Numbered from the stretch's first letter, positions 8,178-17,573 are shown. The stretch is DNA of 64,000 nucleotides from Gelria sp. Kuro-4 (GCF_019668485.1 NZ_AP024619.1:2144001-2208000), one strand, 5' to 3'. Notes: generated by a model from the sequence alone, not told the origin. Numbers and translations are program-made.

Positions 8178-8798
8178 ATGGCCTATGCGTTTAGCAGGTT
8201 AGTAGCCAGGTCTCTGCTCTGGCTATTGGGGCCACCCCTAATCACCGGCCTGGGGAATATCCCCCGGACGGGCCCAGTCATTGTCGTGGCCAACCATACC
8301 AGCCTTCTGGACGGCTTCCTTTTGGCCGCTTTCTGGCCGCGCCGGCTTACGTTCTTATCAGCCGCCTACTTGTTCAAATTACCACTCGTCGGAACCTTCT
8401 TGCGGGCCGTGGGCGCCATTCCCGTCCAGAAGGAAAACGGCGAGCTCTCCGCCATGCGGGTGGCCCTGCGCGTTTTGCAGCAAGGAGGAACTCTGGCTCT
8501 CTTTCCCGAAGGCAGGGTTTCACCGCCAGGCAAGCTGGGGGCCTTTCAAGCCGGCTGGGCATATTTAGCCGCCAAGAGCGGTGCACCGGTGCTGCCAGTA
8601 ATCATCACGGGAACGCAGAACGTCCTGCCCAAAGGGGCAACCCTGCCGCGCCGCAGCAAAATCGGGCTCAGCATCGCCACAGCGCAGTGGGTGGAGAAAA
8701 GTGAGCGGCCGCGGGCAGACACCTTGGCATCTCTGAACACAGCACTGCACAGGGACATGGAGCAAATGCTGTACACCGTGTCGGTCAGCACACACTGA
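8178..8798 (+). CDS. 1-acyl-glycerol-3-phosphate acyltransferase family (PlsC-like)
   Basis: Transfers an acyl group to a lysophospholipid or related acceptor at the membrane. The catalytic HX4D motif is NHTSLLD (His40, Asp45), and the substrate-binding LFPEGR motif lies near residue 110; residues ~8-27 are hydrophobic. At 206 residues it is a compact member of the family. I chose ATG 8178, which follows a GGGAG site, over an in-frame GTG at 8157 without one. It sits between the radical SAM enzyme and the patatin gene, in keeping with a role in loading or remodelling unusual acyl chains. A different acceptor cannot be excluded. Confidence 0.88.
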   Translation: MAYAFSRLVARSLLWLLGPPLITGLGNIPRTGPVIVVANHTSLLDGFLLAAFWPRRLTFLSAAYLFKLPLVGTFLRAVGAIPVQKENGELSAMRVALRVLQQGGTLALFPEGRVSPPGKLGAFQAGWAYLAAKSGAPVLPVIITGTQNVLPKGATLPRRSKIGLSIATAQWVEKSERPRADTLASLNTALHRDMEQMLYTVSVSTH

Positions 8799-8822
8799 CT
8801 CAGCTCACAGCGGAGGTTACCC

Positions 8823-9749
8823 ATGCAAAACAAGAATCACCAACCAGCTGGCACACTACCGGCAATTGGCCTGGCCCTGGGGGGCGGCGGAGCGAGGGGC
8901 TATGCCCACCTGGGTGTACTCAAAGCCCTACATCAGTCAAACATCCCTGTCGCCGTTATCGCCGGGACCAGCATGGGAGCAGTGGTGGGGGCAGCATACG
9001 CTGCGGGCCGCCCCATCGAAGAGTTAGTGGAGATGGCCCTGGAGATGCACTGGAGGCGGTTATTCTCTTTAGCCGACCTTACGCTACCCCGCCAGGGTGT
9101 GCTGGCCGGCAACCGGCTGGAAGAGTACTTTAACACGCTGACCAAAGGGAAGACCTTTGACCAGTTGGATGTACCGCTTACAATCGTTGCTACCGATATT
9201 GCTACCGGCAAGCCGGTACATCTCAATTCTGGTCCCGTCGCCCCGGCCGTGCGGGCCAGCATGGCTGTTCCGGGAATCTTTTGCCCGGTGAAGGTGGGCC
9301 AACGCCTCCTGGTGGATGGCTCAATAGCAACGCCCGTCCCAGTAGCAGCCCCCCTGGAAGCGGGAGCCACCGTGGTGCTGGCTGTTGATGTCTGTTCGTC
9401 AGTGGATCACAGCGATGTCCTGGTCCAGACGTGGAGGTGGTTAAAGACCGTGCGGACCAGGCGAGTACCTCAGGGGGTGGGCCTTTCCGCTGCCTGGCGT
9501 TTCTTTAAGCCGACGTTGCCCCAATGCGTCAGCATTGTCAGCCGTTCGCTGGAACTCTGCGCTCATTACCCTGCCACTCCTGCGCTGGTGGCTTTGCCCG
9601 GCCGTTACTGGCGGATACGACCGGCGGTGGACCACGTAAGGTGGTATGAATTTCACCGGGCCAAGGAGTGCATTGACGCCGGTGAAGCAATCGGGCGGCA
9701 GGTGGCCCGGGAAATCACTTCTGTTCTTGAGAAAGGCTGGAGTTCTTAA
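8823..9749 (+). CDS. Patatin-like phospholipase (RssA-type)
   Basis: A serine acyl hydrolase of the patatin fold. The oxyanion loop GGGGARGYAHLG (residues 20-31), nucleophile Ser50 in GTSMG and catalytic Asp165 in VDGS form the expected Ser-Asp dyad. No signal peptide is visible, so it is probably cytoplasmic and acts on the inner membrane face. It lies 24 bp after the PlsC-like gene; together they could run a deacylation/reacylation cycle. It is followed by a phasin-like gene, so polyester or lipid-granule turnover is an alternative reading. Confidence 0.88.
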   Translation: MQNKNHQPAGTLPAIGLALGGGGARGYAHLGVLKALHQSNIPVAVIAGTSMGAVVGAAYAAGRPIEELVEMALEMHWRRLFSLADLTLPRQGVLAGNRLEEYFNTLTKGKTFDQLDVPLTIVATDIATGKPVHLNSGPVAPAVRASMAVPGIFCPVKVGQRLLVDGSIATPVPVAAPLEAGATVVLAVDVCSSVDHSDVLVQTWRWLKTVRTRRVPQGVGLSAAWRFFKPTLPQCVSIVSRSLELCAHYPATPALVALPGRYWRIRPAVDHVRWYEFHRAKECIDAGEAIGRQVAREITSVLEKGWSS

Positions 9750-9789
9750 CAGGAAGCCTCAAACTAAGTTCGAAAGGAGCGGGAAGATT

Positions 9790-10122
9790 ATGAAGGAACT
9801 GATTGCTAAAAGCCTGGCCTTGAGCTGGGGAGTCATTGCCATCACCCGGGAGACAGCGGAGAAACTAGTGGACGAACTGGTAAAAAAGGGCGAAGTGAAG
9901 CAAGAGGAAGCCAAGGATTTGGTAAGCGGCCTGGTGGAACGAGGTAAGAAAGCGCGGGAGGAAGTACAACAAACCATTCGCCAAGAAGTAACGCGGGCGT
10001 TGAAGGAACTCAGTCTCCCCTCCCGGGATGATCTCCTTCGCTTGGAAGAAAAGCTGGACCGTTTGCTGGAACGCGAAGAAAAGAAGGGGGCGCTAGGCGG
10101 CCAAAACCAGGCGCGTGACTAG
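9790..10122 (+). CDS. Small phasin-like / granule-associated helical protein
   Basis: A 110-residue, highly charged, almost entirely helical protein. The N-terminal part has a hydrophobic segment (KSLALSWGVIAI) followed by EKLVDELVKKGEV and RGKKAREEVQQTI, the pattern of the PhaF/PhaI (phasin) family, and the C-terminal half is coiled-coil (RLEEKLDRLLEREEK). Start ATG 9790 follows AAAGGAG. It could coat lipid or polyester inclusions or act as a scaffold at the membrane. No PHA synthase is in the window, so granule coating is not established. Confidence 0.65.
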   Translation: MKELIAKSLALSWGVIAITRETAEKLVDELVKKGEVKQEEAKDLVSGLVERGKKAREEVQQTIRQEVTRALKELSLPSRDDLLRLEEKLDRLLEREEKKGALGGQNQARD

Positions 10123-10143
10123 GCAACCTCGATGCGAAACGGC

Positions 10144-10172
10144 TTGACTAATGGCATGCGGCCGGGGATAAT
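10144..10172 (+). promoter_or_regulatory. SigA-type promoter of the winged-helix regulator
   Basis: -35 TTGACT (10144-10149), 17-bp spacer, -10 GATAAT (10167-10172), 33 bp before the regulator's start codon. The regulator can therefore be expressed apart from the upstream lipid genes. Confidence 0.7.
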
Positions 10173-10204
10173 GATGTTGAGCGTTCTTATCAGGAGGCCT
10201 GGAC

Positions 10205-10942
10205 ATGGAGCTGACCCGCCGGCGTAAAGAGTGCTTGGAAAAGGTGGTTACCCTTTACCGGAAATCCGGTTTGCCTGTCCACTATGCCGGCATTGCCGAA
10301 CTCTTGGGCGTTACCAAGTGGTCGGCATACGAGATGCTGCGCAAATTGGAGAAGGAAGGTTTTCTCGCCACCGAGTACGCCGTCAATCCCGAAGCGCGAT
10401 TCCCCGGCCGCTCCATGGTGTTTTTCCGGCCCACCGCTCAGGCACTGGGACTGGTAGAAAGTAATGAGGGGAAGAATGGTTGCCCCGGTGCAACCTGGGA
10501 GCAGGTGCGTTCTCGGTTGCTGCGCCTCTGTACCATGGGGAACACTAAGGCCATCGCTGAAGAATTGCTCAACAACTTCGGTAACAACAGTGGTCTTGAA
10601 TACCCTTTTTTCGTCAGCGCCTATATTTTGAGCCTGCTGGTGATCTACCTGAGAAGCCTCAGTCACAAAAGCATTGCTTTTCTGAAGGAGCTCCTGCACC
10701 AGACCGAAGCAGCAGATGAAGGGTTTAGCGTGTTTGCCGGCGTAGTGATCGGTAGCGTACTTAGAACGGCCGCCCAGTTTCCTCTTGCCACACAGCTGGC
10801 CCAGTATGTCAGACAGCTGCAGGCAGCCATGAGCCGCCTCGGCGCTGAGGATGTTGAACGCCTGCGGCAGTTCCTGTTGGACGCTCTCTCCAGGGTGCTG
10901 GATTCCCGTTCTGCATCGATGAAGTCCAGTCCTACGGCCTAA
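10205..10942 (+). CDS. Winged-helix DNA-binding regulator, unknown specificity
   Basis: A 245-residue protein. The N-terminal ~85 residues form a winged helix-turn-helix: a first helix (RRKECLEKVVTLYRKSG), a recognition-helix region (IAELLGVTKWSAYEMLRKLEKEG) and a wing ending at MVFFRPT. The C-terminal ~150 residues are helical and not recognised; they may bind an effector or dimerise. The start has AGGAGG 7 nt upstream. It follows the lipid cluster on the same strand, so that cluster is the first candidate target, and the tandem repeats in the fabH leader are a possible site. MarR/DtxR-like folds are the nearest general comparison. Confidence 0.65.
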   Translation: MELTRRRKECLEKVVTLYRKSGLPVHYAGIAELLGVTKWSAYEMLRKLEKEGFLATEYAVNPEARFPGRSMVFFRPTAQALGLVESNEGKNGCPGATWEQVRSRLLRLCTMGNTKAIAEELLNNFGNNSGLEYPFFVSAYILSLLVIYLRSLSHKSIAFLKELLHQTEAADEGFSVFAGVVIGSVLRTAAQFPLATQLAQYVRQLQAAMSRLGAEDVERLRQFLLDALSRVLDSRSASMKSSPTA

Positions 10943-11055
10943 CACGCCGCCAGATCACCGGCCACAACAAACCGGCAACTATACGCTGCGTTGACGTATG
11001 GTGCCTGATAACCGCGCGCTACGTGGTTTCGCCAGGTAGAGGGAAAGCCGGATGG

Positions 11056-11081
11056 AAAGAGGGGGCAAAAGTCCCCTCTTT
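11056..11081 (+). terminator. Hairpin, possible terminator after the regulator
   Basis: Perfect 9-bp stem AAAGAGGGG/CCCCTCTTT with an 8-nt loop between the regulator and the UbiB-family gene. The T-run is short, so termination is plausible but not certain. The rest of the 160-bp gap shows no gene. Confidence 0.5.
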
Positions 11082-11102
11082 GCAAATGCCCCGGGAAAGT
11101 AG

Positions 11103-12800
11103 GTGAACGGCACGTCTTTCTTTACCGCTTACTCACGGCTGGGCCGTCTCAGGGAGATCGTCCAGGTACTCTTTCGCTACGGGTTCGGCTACCTCGTCGA
11201 CCAGCTGGACCTTAAGGAGCTCCTCTCCCCCTTTGACCGGGCCCGAAAAGTGGCGGAAGAAGAAGCGCCCTCCCGGGGGGTGCGGCTGCGCCGCGCCCTG
11301 GAGGACCTCGGACCTACGTTCGTCAAGCTGGGCCAACTCCTGAGCACGCGCCCGGACCTGCTGCCGCCGGACATGGTGAGCGAACTGGCCAAGCTGCAGG
11401 ACCGCGTCCCGCCCTTCCCGTTTGCCGATGTACGGCAGGTGGTGGCCGCGGAACTGGGGCAGGAGCTGGACGAGGTGTTTGCCTCCTTCGACCCGGAACC
11501 GGTGGGCTCGGCCTCCTTGGGCCAGGTCCACCGGGCCGCCCTGCCGGACGGCCGCCGGGTGGTGGTCAAGGTACAGCGCCCGGGCGTGGCGCGCATTATC
11601 CGCACGGACCTTCTGGTTCTGGCCGATCTGGCCCGGCTGGCCGACCGGCGCACACCCTGGGGGCGCATTTACAGCTTCAGCGACATGGTGGAAGAATTCA
11701 GCCGTTCGCTCAACGAAGAATTGGACTACACCGCTGAGGCGCGGCACGCTGAACGGCTGGCCGCCGCCTTCCGCGATGATCCGGATGTACATATTCCCAG
11801 CATCCACTGGGAGTTCACCACCACCCGGCTGCTCACGCAGGAGTACCTGGCCGGCATCAAGCTGGAAGAGCATGCCGCGCTGCAGGCAGCCGGCTATTCC
11901 CTGCCGCGGCTGGCCGAGAAGCTTACGCGGGCCATGCTGAAACAGATTCTTGAGGCTGGGTACTTTCACGCCGACCCCCACCCGGGCAACATCGTCGTCT
12001 TGCCGGGGGAAGTCATCGGCTTTCTCGATTTCGGCCTGGTGGGCTACCTCTCCCGGGAGCGAAAAGAAACCTTTTTGCGCCTGATCCTGGCCGTTCACCG
12101 CCATCAGACCGATGTTCTGGTTCAGGGGCTCAAAGAGCTGGGCGCCGCCACCGTCCCGCTGCAAGAAAGCGAGCTGCGCCGGGACATCGAGCTTTTGCTG
12201 GACAAATACTATGGCCTGCCCCTGGCACGCATTCACCTCGGGCAGGCCATCCGCGAGCTCATGGACGTCGCCTTTCGCCACCATTTGCGCCTGCCGGCCG
12301 ACTTCACCCTGCTCGCCAAAACGCTCCTCACCCTGGAGGGCGTAATCACGGGACTCAACCCCAAGCTGAGCCTGCTGCAAATCATGGAGCCCATTGCGCG
12401 CAACTACCTCAGGGAGCGCCTGGCACCGCGCCACCTGCTCGCGAGCGCCGGCGAGCGGTTGGGCGAGTACATCACGCTCGCCGAAGACCTGCCGCGGCTC
12501 CTCAAGAACCTGCTGGAACAGGCCACGGGTGGGGAACTTAAGCTGAGCTGGGAACTGCCGGAGCTCGAGGCGTCCCTTCGGCGCCTCGACCGGATCAGCA
12601 ACCGCCTCTCTTTTAGCATGGTCCTTCTCGCCTTCAGCATCATCATGGCCAGCCTCATCCTCGGCTCCGCCATCATCGGCCCCGCTGCCGGCGCCCGCTC
12701 CCTCCTCTGGCGCCTGCCCATCCTGGAGCTCGGTTTCCTTACCGCCGGCATCATGGTAGGCTGGCTCATCTGGGCCATCTTCCGCTCGGGCCGGATTTGA
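11103..12800 (+). CDS. UbiB/ABC1/ADCK family atypical kinase (AarF)
   Basis: A 565-residue member of the ABC1 family. KLGQLLSTRPDLLP is the family's KxGQ motif; VVVKVQRPG holds the ATP-binding lysine; YFHADPHPGNIVV and IGFLDFGLVG are the catalytic and metal-binding loops. Two hydrophobic helices close the protein (~500-560), giving the usual membrane anchor. Family members are ATPases tied to isoprenoid-quinone synthesis or lipid homeostasis; an anaerobe of this kind would use menaquinone, or the protein may serve another lipid. GTG start with a weak GGGAAAG site. It is followed by an independently promoted regulator gene. Confidence 0.9.
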   Translation: MNGTSFFTAYSRLGRLREIVQVLFRYGFGYLVDQLDLKELLSPFDRARKVAEEEAPSRGVRLRRALEDLGPTFVKLGQLLSTRPDLLPPDMVSELAKLQDRVPPFPFADVRQVVAAELGQELDEVFASFDPEPVGSASLGQVHRAALPDGRRVVVKVQRPGVARIIRTDLLVLADLARLADRRTPWGRIYSFSDMVEEFSRSLNEELDYTAEARHAERLAAAFRDDPDVHIPSIHWEFTTTRLLTQEYLAGIKLEEHAALQAAGYSLPRLAEKLTRAMLKQILEAGYFHADPHPGNIVVLPGEVIGFLDFGLVGYLSRERKETFLRLILAVHRHQTDVLVQGLKELGAATVPLQESELRRDIELLLDKYYGLPLARIHLGQAIRELMDVAFRHHLRLPADFTLLAKTLLTLEGVITGLNPKLSLLQIMEPIARNYLRERLAPRHLLASAGERLGEYITLAEDLPRLLKNLLEQATGGELKLSWELPELEASLRRLDRISNRLSFSMVLLAFSIIMASLILGSAIIGPAAGARSLLWRLPILELGFLTAGIMVGWLIWAIFRSGRI

Positions 12801-12802
12801 AG

Positions 12803-12831
12803 TTCCCAGGCCCGCCGGCGCGTGCTATAAT
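12803..12831 (+). promoter_or_regulatory. Promoter of the cupin regulator gene
   Basis: -35 TTCCCA (12803-12808, weak), 17-bp spacer, -10 TATAAT (12826-12831, perfect). A GGAGG site and ATG follow at 12879. Confidence 0.6.
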
Positions 12832-12878
12832 GAACAGCAAAAGCAGACTCAGGGGAAAGAGTTAGGAGGACAAAGCAT

Positions 12879-13415
12879 ATGGAGATCGGCGGCAAAATCC
12901 GGGCCCTGCGCCAGAAACGCGGGCTCAGCATTGAACAACTTTCCCAGCTCACGGAGCTTTCGACGGGCGCTATCAGCCAGATCGAGCGCGACCTGGTGGG
13001 CCTCTCGGTGGAATCGCTTTACCGCATCGCCCGCGCGCTGGAGGTGCCCATCGGTTACTTCTTCGATGAGGCCGGCAGCGGGGTGGTGGTGCGCAAGAAC
13101 GAGCGCCGCAAGATCGCCCTCCCCCAATCCAACCTGGTCTACGAGATGCTTTCCCCGGACATGAACCGTCAGATCGAGTTCCTGCTGGTGCGGCTGGCAC
13201 CGGGACAGTGCAGCAGCCAGGAGCAGCTCAGCCATACCGGCGAGGAGTGCGGGCTGGTGCTCCAAGGGCGGCTCATCGTCCGCTGGGGCGACAAAAAGTT
13301 CGAGCTGACCGAGGGCGACAGCATCTATTTCGCCAGCAACATTCCCCACCGCTACCTCAACCCAGGAAACGAAGAATCCGTCTCGGTGTGGGCCATGACG
13401 CCGCCTTCTTTCTGA
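12879..13415 (+). CDS. XRE-family transcriptional regulator with C-terminal cupin sensor domain
   Basis: A 178-residue regulator. Residues ~5-62 are a classical lambda-repressor-like HTH (LRQKRGLSIEQLSQLTELSTGAISQIERD); residues ~105-175 are a small cupin barrel (SHTGEECGLVLQG, ELTEGDSIYFASNIPHRYLN). This layout is typical of PuuR/SutR-type repressors that sense small metabolites such as amino acids or polyamines. The start has GGAGG 9 nt upstream and a TATAAT promoter. No adjacent catabolic gene reveals its target; autoregulation is likely for the family. Confidence 0.9.
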   Translation: MEIGGKIRALRQKRGLSIEQLSQLTELSTGAISQIERDLVGLSVESLYRIARALEVPIGYFFDEAGSGVVVRKNERRKIALPQSNLVYEMLSPDMNRQIEFLLVRLAPGQCSSQEQLSHTGEECGLVLQGRLIVRWGDKKFELTEGDSIYFASNIPHRYLNPGNEESVSVWAMTPPSF

Positions 13416-13721
13416 ACCAGTGCCCAGAAGGCAGGGTACGGGTGCCCTGCCAGCCGTTCCTCACCTTTTTCAGGAGCTCGCTCGACGCGGCTACGACGCC
13501 ACCCTGCTCTAAAAGACAGACCGGGGATGATTTTGTCCGCGCCATCCTGGAAGTGCTCGCGAGGGGTGCCGCTCTCAACTACCGCTGCGCCCCAAACTAA
13601 ACAAGACCGGAGTTGCCTGACCCCGGCCGGCATAGGTCCCGCTGGGCTCTGCCCGGCTGCTCGGCAGGCAGGGCCTTATGTTTGCCCATGATTTGTCCGG
13701 GCGGGGCCAAAGACACCCGCC
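13416..13721. other. Intergenic region without recognised gene
   Basis: About 300 bp between two convergent genes. It holds a 7-bp stem GGCAGGG/CCCTGCC (13430-13436, 13445-13451) shortly after the regulator stop, possibly a weak terminator. Otherwise I see no coding sequence with a ribosome binding site and no RNA motif. Confidence 0.5.
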
Positions 13722-13754
13722 CAAAAGAAAAGACGCGCCGGCTTTTAGCCGGCG
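13722..13754 (-). terminator. Terminator overlapping the stop codon of the HAD gene
   Basis: Minus strand CGCCGGC-TAAAA-GCCGGCG (13736-13754), then GTCTTTTCTTTT. The TAA stop codon of the upstream gene lies in the loop, so a ribosome at the stop would cover the stem. Confidence 0.8.
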
Positions 13755-14560
13755 ATGAACCGTTCCACCGCCCAGGCCACGCCGGCATCCTCGCAGCCGG
13801 GGGGCGTGACAACCACGTGGGGCGGCAGGGAGGGCCGCAAAGCCGAACGCGCCACAAACACCCCCTGCCCGGCCAGCTCCAGCATGGGGAGGTCGATCTC
13901 GCCGTCACCCACCGCCAGAACCTCTGCCGGGGCAAGCCCCAACCGTTCGCACACCACTCGCAGGGCACGCCCTTTGTCGGCGCTCTTGCTGTTGATTTCA
14001 CACAGGTAAGGATAGGAGCGGGCGCAGGTCAGGTGATCCAGCTTTGCCGGCCAGCCGGCCAGGGTACGGGCGATGGTGGCGGGTTCTGCCGCCATGAACA
14101 TGGCCTTGGCGGCTTGTTCGCGCGGCAGGTCTTCCACCCGGGCGGCCAGGGCGAGCCGCGTTAGGGAGTAGGAATGAAACCGCTCCAGAACCCAGCCGCG
14201 GTCCAGGGTGGGAGGTACCCACAGGTTAACCACCTCGGGCTGAAAGGTGGAGAGAACGAGCCCGCCCGCCGCCTGCCCATAGGCCAGCACAGCCTCTACG
14301 TCGGCCGGGGCCAGGTAGTCTTCCAGCCAGACCTCTTCGTCAGCCAGTACCAGGGCGCCATTCACCAGCATCAGCGGTCCGCGGATGCCCAGCTCCGCAC
14401 AGATCGCCTCCACCCCCTGCCGGGGACGGCCCGTGGCGAGCGCCACCTCCACCCCGGCGGCGAGCGCTGCGCGCACAGCGCTTTTGTTGGCCGCGCCGAT
14501 GCGCCCTTCCGCATCGGTTAAGGTCCCGTCCACGTCCAGCACCAGCAGCTTAATCGCCAC
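13745..14560 (-). CDS. Cof-type HAD-IIB hydrolase (phosphatase)
   Basis: A 271-residue haloacid dehalogenase-type phosphatase. Motif I LLVLDVDGTLTD carries the nucleophile Asp and acid/base Asp close to the N-terminus; motif II is ALATGRP; the C-terminal end has GDGEIDLPML, the IIB variant of the metal-binding motif. Members dephosphorylate sugar phosphates, pyridoxal phosphate or flavin intermediates; the substrate is not predictable. I set the start at GTG 14560, which follows AGGAG by 7 nt; the open frame extends further upstream with no family similarity. Confidence 0.88.
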   Translation of the reverse strand: MAIKLLVLDVDGTLTDAEGRIGAANKSAVRAALAAGVEVALATGRPRQGVEAICAELGIRGPLMLVNGALVLADEEVWLEDYLAPADVEAVLAYGQAAGGLVLSTFQPEVVNLWVPPTLDRGWVLERFHSYSLTRLALAARVEDLPREQAAKAMFMAAEPATIARTLAGWPAKLDHLTCARSYPYLCEINSKSADKGRALRVVCERLGLAPAEVLAVGDGEIDLPMLELAGQGVFVARSALRPSLPPHVVVTPPGCEDAGVAWAVERFIAG

Positions 14561-14646
14561 GCCGCCACTCCTCTCCGCCTTAAGGCTTACCTGCGTCGGC
14601 ACCGTATGCAAGACGTACAACTTACGCCGGCGATCGCGGTCCGGGG

Positions 14647-15306
14647 CTAGCGGTTCAGTTCTTTCTTTTCGCCTGTCACCATGTAGATGATCCACTCACC
14701 CAGGTTGGTGGCGTGGTCAGCGATGCGTTCCAAGTACATACCGACGAAAAGCAGGTAGGTGGCCTGCTGAATGGTCCGCGGATCCTCCATCATGTAGGTG
14801 AGGAGCTCGCGGAAGATCTGCGAATACAGGTGGTCCACCTCGTGGTCGGACTCAATCATGGCCAGGGCCATGTTCACGTCGCGCTGCACAAAGGCATCCA
14901 GGCTCTGGCGCGTCATCTCCCGGGCAATGGCGGCCATGCGCGGAACATCCACCAGTGGTTTGATCAAGGGTTGCCCCTGCAGGCGGATCGTCACCTTGGC
15001 GATATCGCTGGCATGGTCGGCCATCCGCTCCAGGTCGGTTACAATCTTCAGCGCGGTACCGATCACCCTCAGGTCGCTCGCCATCGGCTGCTGCAGGGCC
15101 AGCAGGCGCAGGCAACGGTTTTCGATATCGAGCTCCATGGTATCAATCAGGTCGTCGCCCGCCACCACCTTTTCGGCCAACTCCAGGTCACGCTCGGCCA
15201 GGGAGCGCACCGCCTCGGCGATGGCTTTTTCCACCAGCGAACCCATACGCAAGAGATCTTGCTGCAGTTCCTCCAGTTCCAGGTGAAAAGACTTTCTGCC
15301 CGTCAC
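14647..15306 (-). CDS. phoU: Phosphate signalling regulator PhoU
   Basis: A 219-residue protein made of two repeats of a three-helix bundle. Both repeats show the metal-binding E/D-rich signature (DLERMADHASDIAK in the first, LERIADHATNLGEW in the second). PhoU links the Pst phosphate transporter to PhoR and holds the kinase in phosphatase mode when phosphate is plentiful. It lies 15 bp after pstB. Start GTG 15306 has AAAGGAGG upstream; a TTG nine bases earlier is too close to that site. Confidence 0.95.
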   Translation of the reverse strand: MTGRKSFHLELEELQQDLLRMGSLVEKAIAEAVRSLAERDLELAEKVVAGDDLIDTMELDIENRCLRLLALQQPMASDLRVIGTALKIVTDLERMADHASDIAKVTIRLQGQPLIKPLVDVPRMAAIAREMTRQSLDAFVQRDVNMALAMIESDHEVDHLYSQIFRELLTYMMEDPRTIQQATYLLFVGMYLERIADHATNLGEWIIYMVTGEKKELNR

Positions 15307-15321
15307 CTGCCTCAACCTCCT

Positions 15322-16089
15322 TTACCCGAAACGGCCGGTTATATAGTCCTCGGTTCGTTTGTCGCGCGGATTGGTGAAAACCTTGCTGGTGCTGTCGTAC
15401 TCGATGACCTCACCGCTCAGAAAGAGCGCCGTCCAGGCCGACACCCGGGCCGCTTGTTGCATGTTATGCGTAACAATAATGATGGTATACTTGTTTTTCA
15501 GTTCATCGATGAGCTCTTCGATTTTTGTAGTGGAGATGGGGTCCAGGGCAGAGCAAGGTTCATCCATCAGCACCACTTCGGGATCTACCGCCAGTACCCG
15601 GGCCAGGCAGAGTCGTTGCTGCTGGCCGCCCGAAAGACCCAGCGCCGAGGAATGCAGTCTGTCCTTCACTTCGTCCCAGAGGGCAGCCTGGGTAAGGCTT
15701 CGTTCCACAATCTCATCCAGCCGCGCCCGATTGCGTTCGCCGTGGATGCGCGGCCCATAGGCAATGTTGTCGTAAACGCTCATTGGAAAGGGATTGGGCC
15801 GCTGGAAAACCATCCCGATCCGCTTGCGCAGGGCCACCACGTCGGTATCCGGGTTATAGATGTTTGTCCCGTCAAAAAGCACCTGTCCCTCGATGCGGAC
15901 ACCTTCAATGATGTCATTCATCCGGTTGAGCGAACGCAAGAATGTGGACTTGCCGCACCCAGAGGGCCCGATAAGGGCGGTTACCGTATTGCCTCGGATG
16001 TCCAGGCTGATGTCCTTCAGGGCGTGGAACTTGCCGTAGAACAGGTTCAGGTGCTCGGTCTTGATTTTCACTTGTTCCAAGCGGCTCAC
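15322..16089 (-). CDS. pstB: Phosphate ABC transporter ATP-binding protein PstB
   Basis: A 255-residue ABC ATPase. Walker A is GPSGCGKST (41-49), the signature is LSGGQQQR, and Walker B is [19 protein letters not shown] and the [14 protein letters not shown]-loop are characteristic of PstB. It would drive high-affinity phosphate uptake with PstS, PstC and PstA. Those three partners are not next to it, where they are normally found; phoR lies upstream instead, so they must be elsewhere in the genome if the system works. Confidence 0.95.
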   Translation of the reverse strand: MSRLEQVKIKTEHLNLFYGKFHALKDISLDIRGNTVTALIGPSGCGKSTFLRSLNRMNDIIEGVRIEGQVLFDGTNIYNPDTDVVALRKRIGMVFQRPNPFPMSVYDNIAYGPRIHGERNRARLDEIVERSLTQAALWDEVKDRLHSSALGLSGGQQQRLCLARVLAVDPEVVLMDEPCSALDPISTTKIEELIDELKNKYTIIIVTHNMQQAARVSAWTALFLSGEVIEYDSTSKVFTNPRDKRTEDYITGRFG

Positions 16090-16161
16090 CTCAAATCCGC
16101 TGTCTTCTTTCAGTGTAACAGTTCAGGTTTAGCCTGGCTTTAAGTTTGTATTAAGGTAATG

Positions 16162-17573
16162 TTAAACCTTGCCGGCGGGTATGGTAAAGGCGATGGTCGT
16201 CCCTTTGCCGAGTTCGCTCTGCGCCTCCACCTTGCCGCCGTGCAGCTCGATGATGTGCTTGACGATGGCCAGGCCCAGGCCCGTCCCGCCTTCCGAACGT
16301 GAGCGGGCTTTGTCCACCCGGTAAAAGCGCTCGAAGATGCGTTCCAGGTCCTCCGACGGGATACCGCGCCCGGTGTCCGCCACGGCCACGCGCACCGTAC
16401 CATCAAGCGCCGCTGCACTGATGCTGATGCGCCCGCCGGCCGGGGTGTATTTGATGCTGTTGTCGATCAGGTTGAGTAGTACCTGGCGAATCCGGTCCCG
16501 GTCGGCCTGCACCGCCAGCTCCGGGTCCTTGATTTCTACGCTCAGCGTTAGAGCGGCCTTATCCAGGCGCGGCTTCAGGCTGGCGGCGATGCTCTCGACG
16601 AGGGGCAGCAGGGCAAAATTCTCCAGCTTCAGGTTGGCCCGCTTCAGCTCCAGGCGTGAAAGATCGAGAAGGTCATCGATGAGTGCGGTTAAGCGCCGGG
16701 CCTCGTCGTCGATGATGCGCAGGAAGTGCTCCGCGGCGGCTTTATCCGCGAGCGCACCATCGAGCAGGGTTTCGCTGAAGCCGCGGATGGCGGTGAGCGG
16801 CGTCCGGAGCTCGTGGGAGACGCTGGCCACAAACTCTGTGCGCATGCGCTCCAGTCGCCTGAGTTCGGTGATGTCGTGGAACACCACAATAAGGCCCGTT
16901 ACTTCTTTATCTTCCCACACCGGGGCCACGTAGGCGCGGACGGTCCGTTCCTCCGGATAGAGGAAGGTTACCTCGCGGCTAACCACCTGGTGGTTGCGCA
17001 TGGCTTCATTGATGGCGGTACTCAGGTGGTAGTCGCGCACTACCTCGATGTTGTGGCGGCCTACCGCCGCCCCCGGCGCCAGGCCGAAGAGTTTCTCCGC
17101 CGCAGGGTTCATCATCACCACCCGGCAGCGGGTGTCGAGCAACATCAGCCCGCTGACCGTGTAATGCAGTACCGCTTCCAGGCGGCTTTTCGCCGCGTTG
17201 ATTTCCTCCAGTCTGGCCTTAAGCGTCTCACTCATGTAGCCGAAGGCGGCCGCCAGCTGGCCGATCTCATCCTGGCTGCGCACCCGCAGGCGGACGCTGA
17301 AGTCGCCCTGCGCCAACCGCCGGGCGGCGCGCGTCACCTCTTCCAGGGGATTGCTGATGTCTCCCGCCAGCTTCACCCCTAGAAAAAAAGCGATCAGCAC
17401 TGCCAGGCCCGCCGCCGAAAGCAGCATCAGCTCCAGCCGGCGCCAGACGCCCGGCTCCACGGCCGGGAGGACCGGACCGAGCACGCTCCAGGCATGCGCT
17501 AGAAAGCCGGCCAAAACGAGCAGCAGAGCCGCGCTGACGAGCAGGTAGCTCAGCGTCAGCTTCCAGCGCAGGC

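Noticed and set aside
11133-12434. 433-codon minus-strand open frame inside the UbiB-family gene
   Set aside because: Antisense shadow; the plus strand encodes all kinase motifs of the ABC1 family.
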